From Zopfochytrium polystomum (taxonomy: Eukaryota > Chytridiomycota > Chytridiomycetes > Chytridiales > Chytridiaceae), in the NCBI GenBank assembly GCA_025765615.1, contig JAIVFJ010000160.1, positions 62,001 to 126,000 on the forward strand: a stretch of DNA of 64,000 nt, written 5' to 3'. The notes beneath the pieces are model-generated. The model worked only from the letters and a program-made list of their open reading frames with translations, was not told the origin of the DNA and made no database searches. The position numbers were made by a program, and so were the translations under genes. Position 1 is the stretch's first letter. Every line of letters begins with the position of its first letter. Below are positions 19,314-28,746 of the stretch, piece by piece.

Positions 19314-20462
19314 TCAGTGGACATCGAGTTGTAGGTGGGCAAGTGTTGGTTGGTTCTGAATGTAGAGTTTCCATGCTGAGGAGGACCAACGCCCGCGTTG
19401 CATGATGTAAGACGCTGGGTGCCCTTGCTCGGCGAGGAATGTCGCGCCACCAGAGCGGAAAGACTTGCCGGTGAAAGTGGGTCCGAGAGTGGATTGGAGG
19501 ACAGATAGGAACCATGACTTGGTGGGGATCGAGCCGTCGCTTCGTAGGAAGAGGGCGGGGTTGTCGGAAGGTGGGCGGTGTTGGATATAGCGTTGAAGTC
19601 GGATGATAGGATCTGTGCTGAGATCGTTGGTGGAGTTGAATGGAAGAAAGACCATTTGTCCTTGTCCAAACCAGTCTACTTTGGTGTAAGGGAGATGGTA
19701 GGTGAGTCCAAGAGCGGTGATATTGACAGAGTCCAGTCGGATTCTGCGATGGGATGGGACCTGGTCATGCGTGTCAAGTAGTTCAGCAAGGCGATGGAGT
19801 GCAGAGAAGGCTATGGTCGCGAGAGCGAGGATGAGCGGTCTGTGTGGGTCGGTACGCGGCAGCAAGTTTGCAAGGTGGTGCAGGTCAGAGGTGGTGATGG
19901 GTACTGTGCGCAGAGGGGGAAATGGAATTGCTGTCGGACTTTCAGCTGCTGTTCGTTTTCTAATTCCAGCAAGGGCGCGGACCACACGTGGGTGGGAGCG
20001 GACCTCAGGCCAATGTGTACCACCAAGTAAAGTGCCAACGCCAGAGATGTAAGTTCGGATCGTAGAGTAGCTGTAACCTTGGGAAAATAGGTGGGCTGCA
20101 AACAGTGCAACTCGCTCTGGTGTAATGGTGTTGTCAAAGTTGGATAGGTTCGAAAAGGAGTGCCAGTGCCCTGCTGCAACAGCGTACTGAGCATGCGTGG
20201 TCGGTTCAATCGAGTCCAGAATGAGTGAATCTAGCAGAGCAGGAAGTTGTGGGTGAACAGTTGTGGGCGCGTTTGGGTGGGGGCGTGCAGGTGGTGGGGC
20301 TGGGATCTGCTGGCGTTGGGTGCGACGCGCACGTACGTTAAGTGTAGACATTGTGGAAAGGGTAGAGGAGGGGTGGAAGGATGTGAAGCTGATGGAAAGA
20401 TGCAAGGGGAAAAGTACGCTGCAGAAACGCCAGATTGCCACGAGAGAGGGAGTCAGCCACAA
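19314..20462 (-). CDS. Tyrosine recombinase of the Ngaro/DIRS element, 382 aa
   Basis: This is phage-integrase-fold recombinase. The N-terminal SAM-like domain is visible as HAQYAVAAGHWHSF...YSYSTIRTYISGVG. The catalytic domain has the first Arg in FSALHRLAELLD and the second in SFRSGGATFLAEQGH. GRWSSSAWKLYIQN follows, with a Trp in place of His as in many eukaryotic members and the nucleophile Tyr near the end. The His expected just before SFRSGGAT is Lys here (GKSFRS), which may impair activity. The frame overlaps the RT end by about 125 nt. The start may be inside, at MSTLNVRARRTQ. Confidence 0.8.
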   Translation of the reverse strand: MWLTPSLVAIWRFCSVLFPLHLSISFTSFHPSSTLSTMSTLNVRARRTQRQQIPAPPPARPHPNAPTTVHPQLPALLDSLILDSIEPTTHAQYAVAAGHWHSFSNLSNFDNTITPERVALFAAHLFSQGYSYSTIRTYISGVGTLLGGTHWPEVRSHPRVVRALAGIRKRTAAESPTAIPFPPLRTVPITTSDLHHLANLLPRTDPHRPLILALATIAFSALHRLAELLDTHDQVPSHRRIRLDSVNITALGLTYHLPYTKVDWFGQGQMVFLPFNSTNDLSTDPIIRLQRYIQHRPPSDNPALFLRSDGSIPTKSWFLSVLQSTLGPTFTGKSFRSGGATFLAEQGHPASYIMQRGRWSSSAWKLYIQNQPTLAHLQLDVH

Positions 20463-22557
20463 TATTGCGCTTCCCAGGGAAGTAGAGGACGCGGACTGAG
20501 ATCCTGTACATTGTTTCTAGTTCTGCTATGGACTGGATGATGACGTTGTTGATATATCGACTGGAACTGTAGGAGTCGAAGTTGACTGCGACTCCTTGAT
20601 TGTCTGTGTACCCAAGCAGTTTGCAGCCTGCGTGGGTGAGAGGAGTGTTGCGGAGTATGTGTAATGCCAGGAACTGTGCGTAGAGCTCGTTTGTACCAAC
20701 GTGTACAGGTGTGTTGTTGTGGTGATACGGCGCAGTGGTGCGGTGGTAGAACCCGAGTCGTAGAGACGGATACCAGACACCGAGGCCATCTTGGCACGCA
20801 TCCGTGAAGTATTCAAGAGTTGCATCCGCTGGTCGCCAAGCGTGTAGTCGTAGGAGACTTCGAGGCGGCGCCTTCTGTAGGAGCTGCTGCAGCCACTGTA
20901 AGGATTGGCGAGATTCCGTGTGTAGTGGTATTGTTGCTTGTGGAATGGTGCGCCCAGCGGATTGGTGGTAAAGCGGTGGTGTGGCGGCAGTAATTGCAAA
21001 GAATACGGATGTAGCGAAGTTAAGAAACCCAAAGTGTTCACGCCATGTCTGGAGGGGAAGGGCTGGTGCATCGAGCCATGATTGAAGCAGGGCTTCTAGC
21101 TTGCGCAGTTTGTCGTCAGGGAGTGAGTATACGAGAGCACATGCGTCGATATGAATCCCAAGAATTTGGAGGCTGGTACCCCAAGCCTCCTTTGCATGTG
21201 GCAGCCCAAGGTCGTCGAGTAGGTGTTCGACTGCGACGAGTTCAGCAGGCTTTGTGTGTGGGACATCACAGGTGGGTTGGAAGCATGCGCCGTACAAGTC
21301 ATCAACCCAGCATTTGACAACCGGAAGCTGGAGTTCGTTTTCGGCTATCCAAGCAATGGAGTGGCTGAGCCGAGTGAAGAGGTAGGGGCCAGAGCGAGAC
21401 CCAAAGCTGAGACAATGGTCCAGGAAGAATTCACCACGGAAGAAAACTACCTGCATCGCCTGGTTGACTGGGTGGACTGGGACCTGTCGGAAGGCAGCAG
21501 AGCAGTCGAGTTTCCACAGCACAAGCGTGTAATCACGTGCGGTATGTTGGTGCATCCAGATGAGTATGGGAATGAACTCGATGAGAGGGTCGTAGCGGAC
21601 GTGGGCATGGGAGTCGGGGATGTGGTCATTGACGGAGCTGCCACGGGGGAAGGACAGATTGTGGATAAGACGGTGCTTATTCTTTTGTTCAACTGAGAAC
21701 AGGGAGACTGTTGAGCAGAGGTGTGGTAGGGCAGGGAGTTTTGTGTACCGGCCCGCCTGTACTTCGGTGAGAACGTATTTTTCGAAGTTCTCGCCATGGA
21801 TCCCGTCTTCAGGAGCAGTACGGAGGAGCCTCGGCTCTTCCGGGCGAGAGGTGAACCCATCGCCATACCAAACGCCAATTTTGATACCAGAGAGTAGAGA
21901 CTGAGTGAAGGGCTTGTTCGGATGACGTCGGAGGTATCGCGCAAGCTTGCCAAGACAGATGGTGTGGACAATTTTCCACGGGATTGCCTTGCGGAGAGCG
22001 GCCTCAAGGACTTTGTACTGTTGGTTGTCGACTGGTGGTGAGGGCAAGGGAGCGGCAGTTTCCGTGTCAGACGCGGCACCGCCAGTCGGAAGTACTTGAG
22101 GATCAAAGAGCATCCCACGAGACCAGCGCGGATGGAGCGGGGCTCCAGTGTCGCGGCTGGACTGATCCTGAGGGGGGCCGGGGCCATGTGGGGAGGAAAT
22201 TGTGGCGGCCTCCACCCCCGCCTCAGCGAAAGGGCAGGATAGGCCTGGGTGGCACAGTGGGGGTAGTAGCAGTGGTGTTTGCAGTGGCAGGCCTAGCGGG
22301 TGCGGGCGCTGGTTGTGCGTGGACTGGTACGGCGGCTGGGGCTTGGCCGAAGGCGGGGCTGGCAGGTGCAGCCTGGTCGTGCCGGGGCTGTACAGGACGA
22401 ATACGTTGCTGGTGGTGGGCGTCGCGCTGACTGGCGCAGGAGTGAACAGCCTGAATGCCAGTGGCCAGACAGACAGCACAGACATGGGGTCGAGGGCAGT
22501 GTGCGTTGGAGCAGTTATCCACGTTGAAGTTGATGCAGTAATGTCGTGAGTCTCCAA
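20338..22557 (-). CDS. Reverse transcriptase-RNase H of the Ngaro/DIRS element
   Basis: The 739-residue frame has a Pro-rich N-terminal 200 residues, which overlaps the gag end. The RT domain follows: KNKHRLIHNLSFPRGSSVND, then KLDCSAAFRQVPVHP (catalytic Asp), CLSFGSRSGPYLF, and WVDDLYGACF (the catalytic DD pair). RNase H follows with YFTDACQDGLGVW, TNELYAQFLAL and GYTDNQGVAVNFDS, ending NIVADSLSRG. This order is typical of DIRS-like elements, which lack protease and integrase. The frame is uninterrupted. Translation probably depends on frameshifting or reinitiation from gag. Confidence 0.85.
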   Translation of the reverse strand: METHDITASTSTWITAPTHTALDPMSVLSVWPLAFRLFTPAPVSATPTTSNVFVLYSPGTTRLHLPAPPSAKPQPPYQSTHNQRPHPLGLPLQTPLLLPPLCHPGLSCPFAEAGVEAATISSPHGPGPPQDQSSRDTGAPLHPRWSRGMLFDPQVLPTGGAASDTETAAPLPSPPVDNQQYKVLEAALRKAIPWKIVHTICLGKLARYLRRHPNKPFTQSLLSGIKIGVWYGDGFTSRPEEPRLLRTAPEDGIHGENFEKYVLTEVQAGRYTKLPALPHLCSTVSLFSVEQKNKHRLIHNLSFPRGSSVNDHIPDSHAHVRYDPLIEFIPILIWMHQHTARDYTLVLWKLDCSAAFRQVPVHPVNQAMQVVFFRGEFFLDHCLSFGSRSGPYLFTRLSHSIAWIAENELQLPVVKCWVDDLYGACFQPTCDVPHTKPAELVAVEHLLDDLGLPHAKEAWGTSLQILGIHIDACALVYSLPDDKLRKLEALLQSWLDAPALPLQTWREHFGFLNFATSVFFAITAATPPLYHQSAGRTIPQATIPLHTESRQSLQWLQQLLQKAPPRSLLRLHAWRPADATLEYFTDACQDGLGVWYPSLRLGFYHRTTAPYHHNNTPVHVGTNELYAQFLALHILRNTPLTHAGCKLLGYTDNQGVAVNFDSYSSSRYINNVIIQSIAELETMYRISVRVLYFPGKRNIVADSLSRGNLAFLQRTFPLASFHQLHILPPLLYPFHNVYT

Positions 22558-24308
22558 GACCTTCAGTGTTCAGGAAAAATTGGGCGCGACGCCGTGGGTG
22601 CCTGGGTCCGCCAGCTGCAGGTGGGGCTGGTTGGGCGGCCCCAGCGCCTGGGAACAGGCCTGCGAGTCGGCGAGGCTGAACCTGTCTTGGCTGACTTGGC
22701 AGAGGAGCGAGAGCGGCTGCATGTAAGCGAACGGGGCCTGTTACACCGACGTATTGGAGGAAAAGCGGGCCGCGTTCAGCCTGGTCGGTGAGTTTGAGGT
22801 CAGGCTCAAAGGCAGCACGGCAGCGCCATTCTTGGTCAGCGAGGTAGCAGGCCTCGAAAGTCACTCGGTGGTCGATGGTGCTGCTATTGACTATATCGTT
22901 GAACCACTTAGAGTAGGAGGCAAGTTCATCGTACGTTATCATGCCGCCGTCGTCGTGGAGGATGAGCTTGTGCATGTTGGTGTACCGCTCGAAGGCTTTG
23001 TTCCAGTCCCCAGAGTGGTGAATGACGGTCTTGAGGCCGTGCTGGTTGGTGTGGAGGGCGAATGTATCATGGCTGGTGGTGTACTTGCAGTCCAAGGCAG
23101 AGCAGTCAAGAAGGTAATCTAGTTGCATGTAACCGAGGTTGGCAACAACGTAGAGTTCGTATGGAGTGTTGAATGTCGCGATGAAGGCGGCAGCTTGGGC
23201 GTCGGTGCAGGTCGCTGCACTGTTGCGGCTGTTGATCTGCATGGCCTCCGAGAAATTCTTGATGAAGTTGGGCGTTTCGAGCCAGCGCCCGGCGGCTGCG
23301 GCTCTACGAGTTCCATATGGGTGGTAGGCCGCTGTACTGGGGGCGTTGCGCCAGGAAGGGTCATAGCAAGCCCTCTCTGCCATGCTTCGTCAATGCGGTG
23401 AAGTTTCTTGGACCGTATACAGGCGCGCGCATCGTCGTCGTCGTCAGTGTCAGAATCAATTCTAGGGCGTCGCCGTCTGGGGCGCGAAGACGAACGTCGT
23501 GAGGGCGTGTAGTTCGGGTCCCTCCAAGTTGCAGTGTGGCCTCCACTTGTGACAAGTGAGCGGACGGACCCGTGCTGGCTTGGGGCAGGTGGCGGTTGGG
23601 CGGGACCAGGTGGTGGAACGACGGCGGCCGGAGGTACGAGATTGGGGTGGTTGGCCATGCCAGGTTCTTCGGCAGGGGCCTGTTGGTGGGCGAGTCTTTG
23701 GAGACGAGCATTCTCGTTGCGCAGCCCAATTAACTCAACGTCGAGAGCTGTAGAGGATGCAAGGCGAGCATTTTCAGATCGAAGGTGGCGAAGCTCAGTG
23801 GCGAGAGCGTCGAGCTCGAAGGAAGGAACCCATTGGCCGTTAGTGGGAGTTGCCGGAGGGGCGTGGTGCGCCGCAGTGGAAGGTCCGGCGGAGGCAAACG
23901 TATTTGTCTGTAATCGACCGAAGTGCCCCTGCTGCGCTGGCTGCCGTGTCCGTGGAGACAGTGCTAGACTGGTTGACGCTGCGGCGGGTGGCTGGCCGGG
24001 ATGAGCATCGGCCGGGAGAGATCCGCTCGTGCCAGCAGCAGCTGAAGAATGCCCCGGCACGTTCGGGCGTGAGGCATGTCCATGCGCGTTCAGGCCTTGG
24101 CGATAGTAGATGCGTCGTTGTAGGAGCTGAGGTCCCCACAACGCGGGCTGGGGCCGGGCCGAAGAGGACAGATTGCGAGGTGGATTGCGCGGATTAAGGT
24201 CGTCGCGAAAGGGTGAGAGTTCTGGCGTGTCTTGTTCGTCGGGGGCAGCAGCACGACTCGGAGCCAGCTGCGGAGGGGGAACTTGGGGGCTGATGGATCG
24301 GCGGGACA
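22223..24308 (-). pseudogene. Gag-like protein of the Ngaro/DIRS element, one frame change
   Basis: The N-terminal half begins near ATG 24308 (MSRRSISPQVPPP). It is Pro/Ala/Ser-rich and contains a leucine-zipper coiled coil (ELRHLRSENARLASS...ELIGLRNENARLQRL), then an Arg-rich and an Asp-rich stretch. Near 23380-23395 the frame changes to one that continues to 22223 with a helical capsid-like region (NFIKNFSEAMQINSRN...). It ends in a Cys/His cluster (CINFNVDNCSNAHCPRPHVC) typical of nucleic-acid-binding Gag ends. The change may be a mutation. Both halves are otherwise long and open. Confidence 0.65.
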
Positions 24309-24568
24309 TTGGCGGAGGGCAGGGTACGGTGGTGGTACGTGTACTCCCACGTTCAGAGCATCCCGGTCTTTCAGAGCAACGCACACCGGAGTTCGAATCC
24401 GGAGAACAAACAGACAAGAAAGAAACTCACAAACTCTGAAAACCTCCTTCTCCTCCTCCTGCGTCCAAGTCAGGGGTCGTTTCAAGCCCGTCGCCTTTTT
24501 GTCCAAAATTAAATTTCCGCAAAAAGGCTTTTCAAACGGGGACGACGTCCCCGTTTGGCTGCAGTCAC

Positions 24569-25570
24569 ATGATCGGTGGAAAAACACCTGCAGCAACGGT
24601 CAAACGCGGCCGAGGTCGTCCCCCAAAGTTGCGAGTGATGGATACTCCAGTCGTGAACAACACCACCACAGAGCCTACCGCAGTAACTACTGAAGGGCTG
24701 CCTGCTGGTTTGCTGCAAATCGGATCGCCTGTTCCGGCTGCCATTCAAGGCTTGGAAACAGCGATGACTAACGTGAGTGAAGGACGTGCAACAACTGTCA
24801 ATTCGTCCTCCTCACTAACACAGTATGCTCCTAGCAGGCAAAAGATATGAAGGAAGCGTCAGATATGGAAGCATTGGGTTCTGGATTGGCAGCTACTCCA
24901 GGCGACGTTGCACGATGGACAACTGCAATGGTGAAAACACTCCTTAAATCAAAGGAAAAGGTTCACCATGGGTACTTCACCTCAAAGTCGGACAACAAGG
25001 CAAAAGCAAAAGGTTGGGCCAACGTTGCGCTCGACATCAATGCCGCCCACGACATCAATCTGTCAAAGACTCAAGTCGCCAATAAGTACGAACGAATGAT
25101 ACGGAAGTGGAGGGACAATGGTCCAAACGGTTCTGAGACGGTACAGACAGGCAACAACCCGCCAGACCCAGCGAAAGTCATGTCAGACGAGGAGATGATT
25201 CTCATGAGTCAGTACTTTCCCCAAGCCCGAGGAGCCGACCTTGGGCAGGCGAAAACGGCAGGCAAGGTCATTGACAAGCATGAAAGGGTCCTATTGGAGT
25301 CTTTTCTCCGACTCTGACGAAGATGATGGTCGCCGCAAGCGCAAGAAGAATGAACGGGACGATGGAGAGGCGGCTTTGGCCTCAGCTATCAGCGCAGGTA
25401 TGATTGCAATGGCTGATTCATTCAAGACGCTTGGCAGCAACAGCAGAGATGACTCGCTCAAGTCGATGTTGAAAGAGCAGACGGAAGCGTTCAAAGAAAC
25501 AACGAAGGGAATGAAAGACTTGATAGCATTTATGATTGAACGTGAGCGGAAGAGAGATGAGAAGGAATAA
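24569..25570 (+). pseudogene. Harbinger AT-hook/Myb-SANT-like DNA-binding protein
   Basis: Exon 1 (24569-24772) encodes an AT-hook, KRGRGRPPK. A 65-nt GT-AG intron (24773-24837, GTGAGT...CTAGCAG) joins in phase to an exon encoding a trihelix/Myb-SANT-like domain (WTTAMVKTLLKSKE...WANVALDIN...VANKYERMIRKWRD). This protein brings the transposase to the element ends in known Harbinger systems. The frame shifts near 25285-25310. The tail continues with an acidic-basic linker (DSDEDDGRRKRKKNERDD) and a helical end (LKEQTEAFKETTKGMKDL). The shift may be a mutation or a second unseen intron. Confidence 0.7.
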
Positions 25571-25616
25571 CGTTCATGCAGTGTGGATTGCAATAAACTT
25601 CGAGCAGAGTGTACGC

Positions 25617-26873
25617 TTAAATAGCCTCAATGGCCGCGAGGTACGCCTTAATTGCATCTCGCCTTGCCTTTGCCTGGTTCCCACCCACCACACCAACCAG
25701 GTCTTCATCATTGTCTCCATCACCTGCTGCAGCTTCACCAACGGCCTCGTCATCTGCGGCTGTGTTGTCAAACTCCAAATTGTCGAGGATATCGTCTGAG
25801 TCGATAAGCACATTGTGAAGCACGATGCATGCCATAAGCGCCTTGGCCGCATTTTCGTAGCCGTAGGTGTCCACTCTGGTTTTGTCCAACCCGTTGTTGA
25901 CATTGCCTTTCTGGTCCAGAATGCCACGCAGAATTCGAAATCGCATGTTCAAAAGACCAATTGCTCGTTCAACTGTCATACGCGTTTTGGAGTGAATCTT
26001 GTTATAACGGCGCTCATCTGCATTGATTGTGTCGTGAGCGAAGGGCGTCATAACGTGGGTGTACAACTTGTACCCTGCGTCAGCGAGAATAACCCGCCCC
26101 TGTGGAAGAACAATATGTATAGTGCGACCGAAAATAGACCTGGAGAAGACCCCCAAATCGTTCTCCGAACCCTGACGCAGAGCGAAGTCCCGAATGCGCA
26201 TTTGGTGGTCCACAACAATCATTGCGTTGATCGCAGGGAACTTTTTCCGGCAGTACCAACCCTCGTAATCACGAGGATGCTCGATCTCGAAAAGCGATCC
26301 ATCCACAGCCAAGCAAGCGCCAGGGAAGCCAAACTGTTTCTCGAACCCAGTGGCAAGCAGATCCCATTCTGCGCTTGTGTCTGGAAGTCTGACCCGCTTT
26401 GGGAGGATCGCCTTGATGAGGACGTCCATGACATCCTGGGTTGCCTGAAACGCTGTGCTTGTGGACATACCGAAATGCTTCGCCGTTTGCTGGTACGATC
26501 CAGCGTGCATAAAGTAGTGGAGGCACGCTGCAGTGCGAACACGGTAGGTGAAAAACGAGTTCCAGCCAATTGGTGCGTGAACATCTGTCCAGTGCGCCTG
26601 GATTAGGTTCACAATTGCATCGAACGTGGAGCGACGGCCACGAAACTCGCTGTAGTACCACCCCTCGTTGTAACGTGCGTCGCCATCAGCTCTTTCAAGC
26701 AGTGACTGCGGAATTGCAAACTTGCGGCGAGGGGGTCTTCGGAAAGATCGGCCATCCACCCGCCGACGTCGGCGTCGTCGAGATGCGATTGCAGAAATCG
26801 CTGACACCGCGGCAATTGTTGCAGCAGCTGCAGCCGCAACAAGTTGGAGTTGTCGTCGTTGGACACCCATCAA
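25617..26873 (-). CDS. PIF/Harbinger DDE transposase, 418 aa
   Basis: This is an intact frame from ATG 26873. After a hydrophobic-then-Arg-rich N-terminus (SRRRRRRRVDGRSFRR, a likely nuclear signal), a helix-turn-helix-like region (YFMHAGSYQQTAKHFGMSTS) precedes the DDE_Tnp_4-type nuclease. The catalytic residues are the first Asp in CLAVDGSLFEIEHP, the second in VILADAGYKLYTHV, and the Glu in KTRMTVERAIGLLNMRF. The length is typical. The frame is undamaged, so the element may be young. Its 3' end lies 47 nt from the convergent AT-hook gene's stop. Confidence 0.9.
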   Translation of the reverse strand: MMGVQRRQLQLVAAAAAATIAAVSAISAIASRRRRRRRVDGRSFRRPPRRKFAIPQSLLERADGDARYNEGWYYSEFRGRRSTFDAIVNLIQAHWTDVHAPIGWNSFFTYRVRTAACLHYFMHAGSYQQTAKHFGMSTSTAFQATQDVMDVLIKAILPKRVRLPDTSAEWDLLATGFEKQFGFPGACLAVDGSLFEIEHPRDYEGWYCRKKFPAINAMIVVDHQMRIRDFALRQGSENDLGVFSRSIFGRTIHIVLPQGRVILADAGYKLYTHVMTPFAHDTINADERRYNKIHSKTRMTVERAIGLLNMRFRILRGILDQKGNVNNGLDKTRVDTYGYENAAKALMACIVLHNVLIDSDDILDNLEFDNTAADDEAVGEAAAGDGDNDEDLVGVVGGNQAKARRDAIKAYLAAIEAI

Positions 26874-27081
26874 TGGGCCAATTCAGCTTACGTACACAGC
26901 GGAGAATCTTTTCTTTATTTTTTTGGGAGCAGAAACGGCGACGAAAATAAAAAAAGGAGAGGGGGGGTATCCTTTTTTCGAGAGGGGACAGAAAAGGAGA
27001 CGAGGAATTTTCTGATTGGAGGACTTAATTTATCCGCCAAAAGGAGACGGGCTTGAAACGTCCTCTCAGGGAGTTGGCTTC

Positions 27082-27099
27082 GGCTAAACGGGTTTAGCC
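27082..27099. other. Perfect hairpin GGCTAAAC-GG-GTTTAGCC
   Basis: An 8-bp perfect inverted repeat with a 2-nt loop, 17 nt right of the Harbinger element and 77 nt before the metacaspase gene. It could be the outer end of the interrupted Ngaro/DIRS element, a viral transcription signal, or chance. Confidence 0.35.
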
Positions 27100-27175
27100 T
27101 ACAATTATTTTGCTGTCTGGATTTGTTATTATAGTTAAATTAGACATTTTTCTTTTTCCGCGTTTACTTTAAAAT

Positions 27176-27974
27176 ATGAAACGCGCTTTACTTGTTGGAA
27201 TTAATTACACAGGTGTTCGCGGAGCTCCTCAATTGAATGGTCGCATTAACGATATCGACAATATTAATTCATTTTTATCAAACAAATGTAATTATAAAGA
27301 CATTCGTGTTCTTACTGATAATACTCAAATGAAACCTACTAAACAAAATATTCAAGACTCTTTTGCTTGGCTCCTTAATGGTCATTCTGCTGGTGATACC
27401 CTTTTCTTTTATTACAGTGGTCATGGTGCCTCTGTTCAAGACTTTAACAGTGATGAATCTGATGGACTTGATAGTTGTCTTGTCCCTCTTGACTACCAAA
27501 CTAACAGTGTCATTCTCGACGACTGGCTCTTTGAAAATGTCGCCCAGAAAGTCGTCTCCGGTGCTAAACTCTATTGTTTCACTGACTGCTGTCACTCTGG
27601 TACCATGTTTGACTTGAAATACAACTTTACTTGTAAAAGTCAATGTAAAACCACCAATCCTTCTTCTTACAACAGTTCAGATTGGAGTGATGTTTTTGCA
27701 CTTTCTATGGAAAATTCAAAAGAAATCTCTGGAAGTGTCTGTCTATTCTCTGGTTGTTTAGACGCCGAAACATCTGCCGATACTTATATTAACTGTCGTA
27801 GTCAAGGTGCGTTCCTGTTTCACTCAATTCATTTCAGAAGGTAACGTTAATGTTCCTATCAATGATCTCTTCAAAGACTTGAACGCTCGTTTACAAATCA
27901 ATGGTTTCAAAGGTCAACACAGTATGTTCTCTTGTCATAATCCAACTGACTTTCAAACTGTCTTTTCGCCTTAA
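27176..27974 (+). pseudogene. Metacaspase-like (C14) cysteine protease, frameshifted near the C-terminus
   Basis: From ATG 27176, the p20-like core starts RALLVGINYTG and carries the catalytic His83 in FYYSGHGA and the catalytic Cys139 in TDCCHSGTMF, both in standard context, followed by a Cys-rich loop. This is the metacaspase family, Arg/Lys-specific proteases active in programmed cell death and stress in plants, fungi and protists, and also found in some giant viruses. The frame shifts near 27810; the original end continues through PINDLFKDLNARLQ to TAA at 27972-27974. At about 265 residues it is a minimal enzyme with no prodomain. The AT-rich codon use matches the viral neighbours. Confidence 0.75.
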
Positions 27975-28006
27975 TTTTTTTACTTGTAATTAGTAAGTAA
28001 CTAAGT

Positions 28007-28701
28007 ATGGCGCAGTCTAGACAAATTAATCAAGCTTTTGGACAACTCGTTTTATACAGAAATCCAATTGCTAATATGGAAGTCGCCACTAAATTGTATG
28101 TTGATCGTTTTGGATTCGTTGGTGACTTGAAATATTCCATTCAATCTAAGGATCATGGTTTTTGGTTGTTATGTGATGGAAGATCTTTGTCTCGTTCAAC
28201 TTACGCTGCTCTTTTCAATATCATTGGCACTTCTTTTGGCTCCGCTGATGGAAACTCTTTCAATCTTCCTAATTCTAAAGGACGTGTTCTAGGTTCTATT
28301 GGCTCCAGTCCTGGACTTTCTAATAGAAACTTGGGTGACACTATTGGTGAAGAAAGACACACTTTAAATATAACTGAAATGCCTAGTCACTCTCACTCTG
28401 GCACTACTTCAAACGCTGGTAGCCATAGTCACACTTACAATGATGCCTACTTTGCTGAACATGCTGGTGGTGGTAACAATGTCTTTGGAACAAGTGCTGG
28501 CACTGATACTGATAATACTTTTACTATTGACAACCTGATGGTTCGTATTCCACCACTCCTGCTGCTTTAAATACTTCCTCTGTTTCTGATCACTCTCATT
28601 CTCTCACAACTTCTAATGTTGGCTCTGGTAGTTCTTTCAATGTTATGCAACCAACTGTTTTCATTGGTAACGTCTTTATTTTCTCTGGTAAATTCACATA
28701 A
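28007..28701 (+). pseudogene. Phage-tail-collar-domain protein, frameshifted
   Basis: This begins 32 nt after the metacaspase gene. The domain is recognisable from FGFVGDLKYSIQSKDHGFWLLCDGRSLSRSTYAALFNIIGTSFG through FNLPNSKGRVLGSIGS and THSHSG-like repeats (MPSHSHSGTTSNAGSHSHTY). This is the phage tail collar fold, usually at the tips of phage tail fibres and in several giant viruses. The frame shifts near 28535, then continues with DHSHSLTTS to TAA at 28699-28701. Together with the three Asp-box fibre genes it points to a fibre-decorated virion. That role is inferred. Confidence 0.75.
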
Positions 28702-28746
28702 TCGTTCCTATTTGTCCAATTATGTGTAACAATCCTCGAGCTTACC

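Larger units (their letters stand above)
19190..24472 (-). mobile_element. Ngaro/DIRS-type tyrosine-recombinase retrotransposon
   Basis: On the minus strand the order is gag (24308 to 22223), RT-RNase H (22557 to 20338) and tyrosine recombinase (20462 to 19314), all overlapping. This is the layout of the DIRS/Ngaro order, which integrates with a tyrosine recombinase instead of a DDE integrase. The region is GC-rich, unlike the viral flanks. I could not find the inverted or split direct terminal repeats, so the ends are approximate. The right side stops at the Harbinger TIR at 24473; the true 5' end may lie beyond that element. Confidence 0.75.
24473..27065. mobile_element. PIF/Harbinger DNA transposon, complete
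   Basis: Terminal inverted repeats: the left end GGGGTCGTTTCAAGCCCGTC (24473 on) matches the reverse complement of the right end, GAGGACGTTTCAAGCCCGTC, with further matching beyond. Both ends are flanked by the trinucleotide TCA (24470-24472 and 27066-27068), a 3-bp duplication as expected for this superfamily. Inside are two convergent genes, an AT-hook/trihelix DNA-binding protein (+) and a DDE transposase (-), which is the standard two-gene layout. Total length is 2593 bp. It abuts or interrupts the 5' part of the Ngaro/DIRS element. Confidence 0.9.

Noticed and set aside
19196..19669. Frames overlapping the tyrosine recombinase on both strands
   Set aside because: They are alternate frames of GC-rich coding sequence without motifs.
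24380..24410. CCGGAGTTCGAATCCGG, resembling a tRNA T-arm, near the gag start of the DIRS-type element
   Set aside because: Only a T-arm-like palindrome, with no other cloverleaf parts; could at most be a tRNA-derived fragment.
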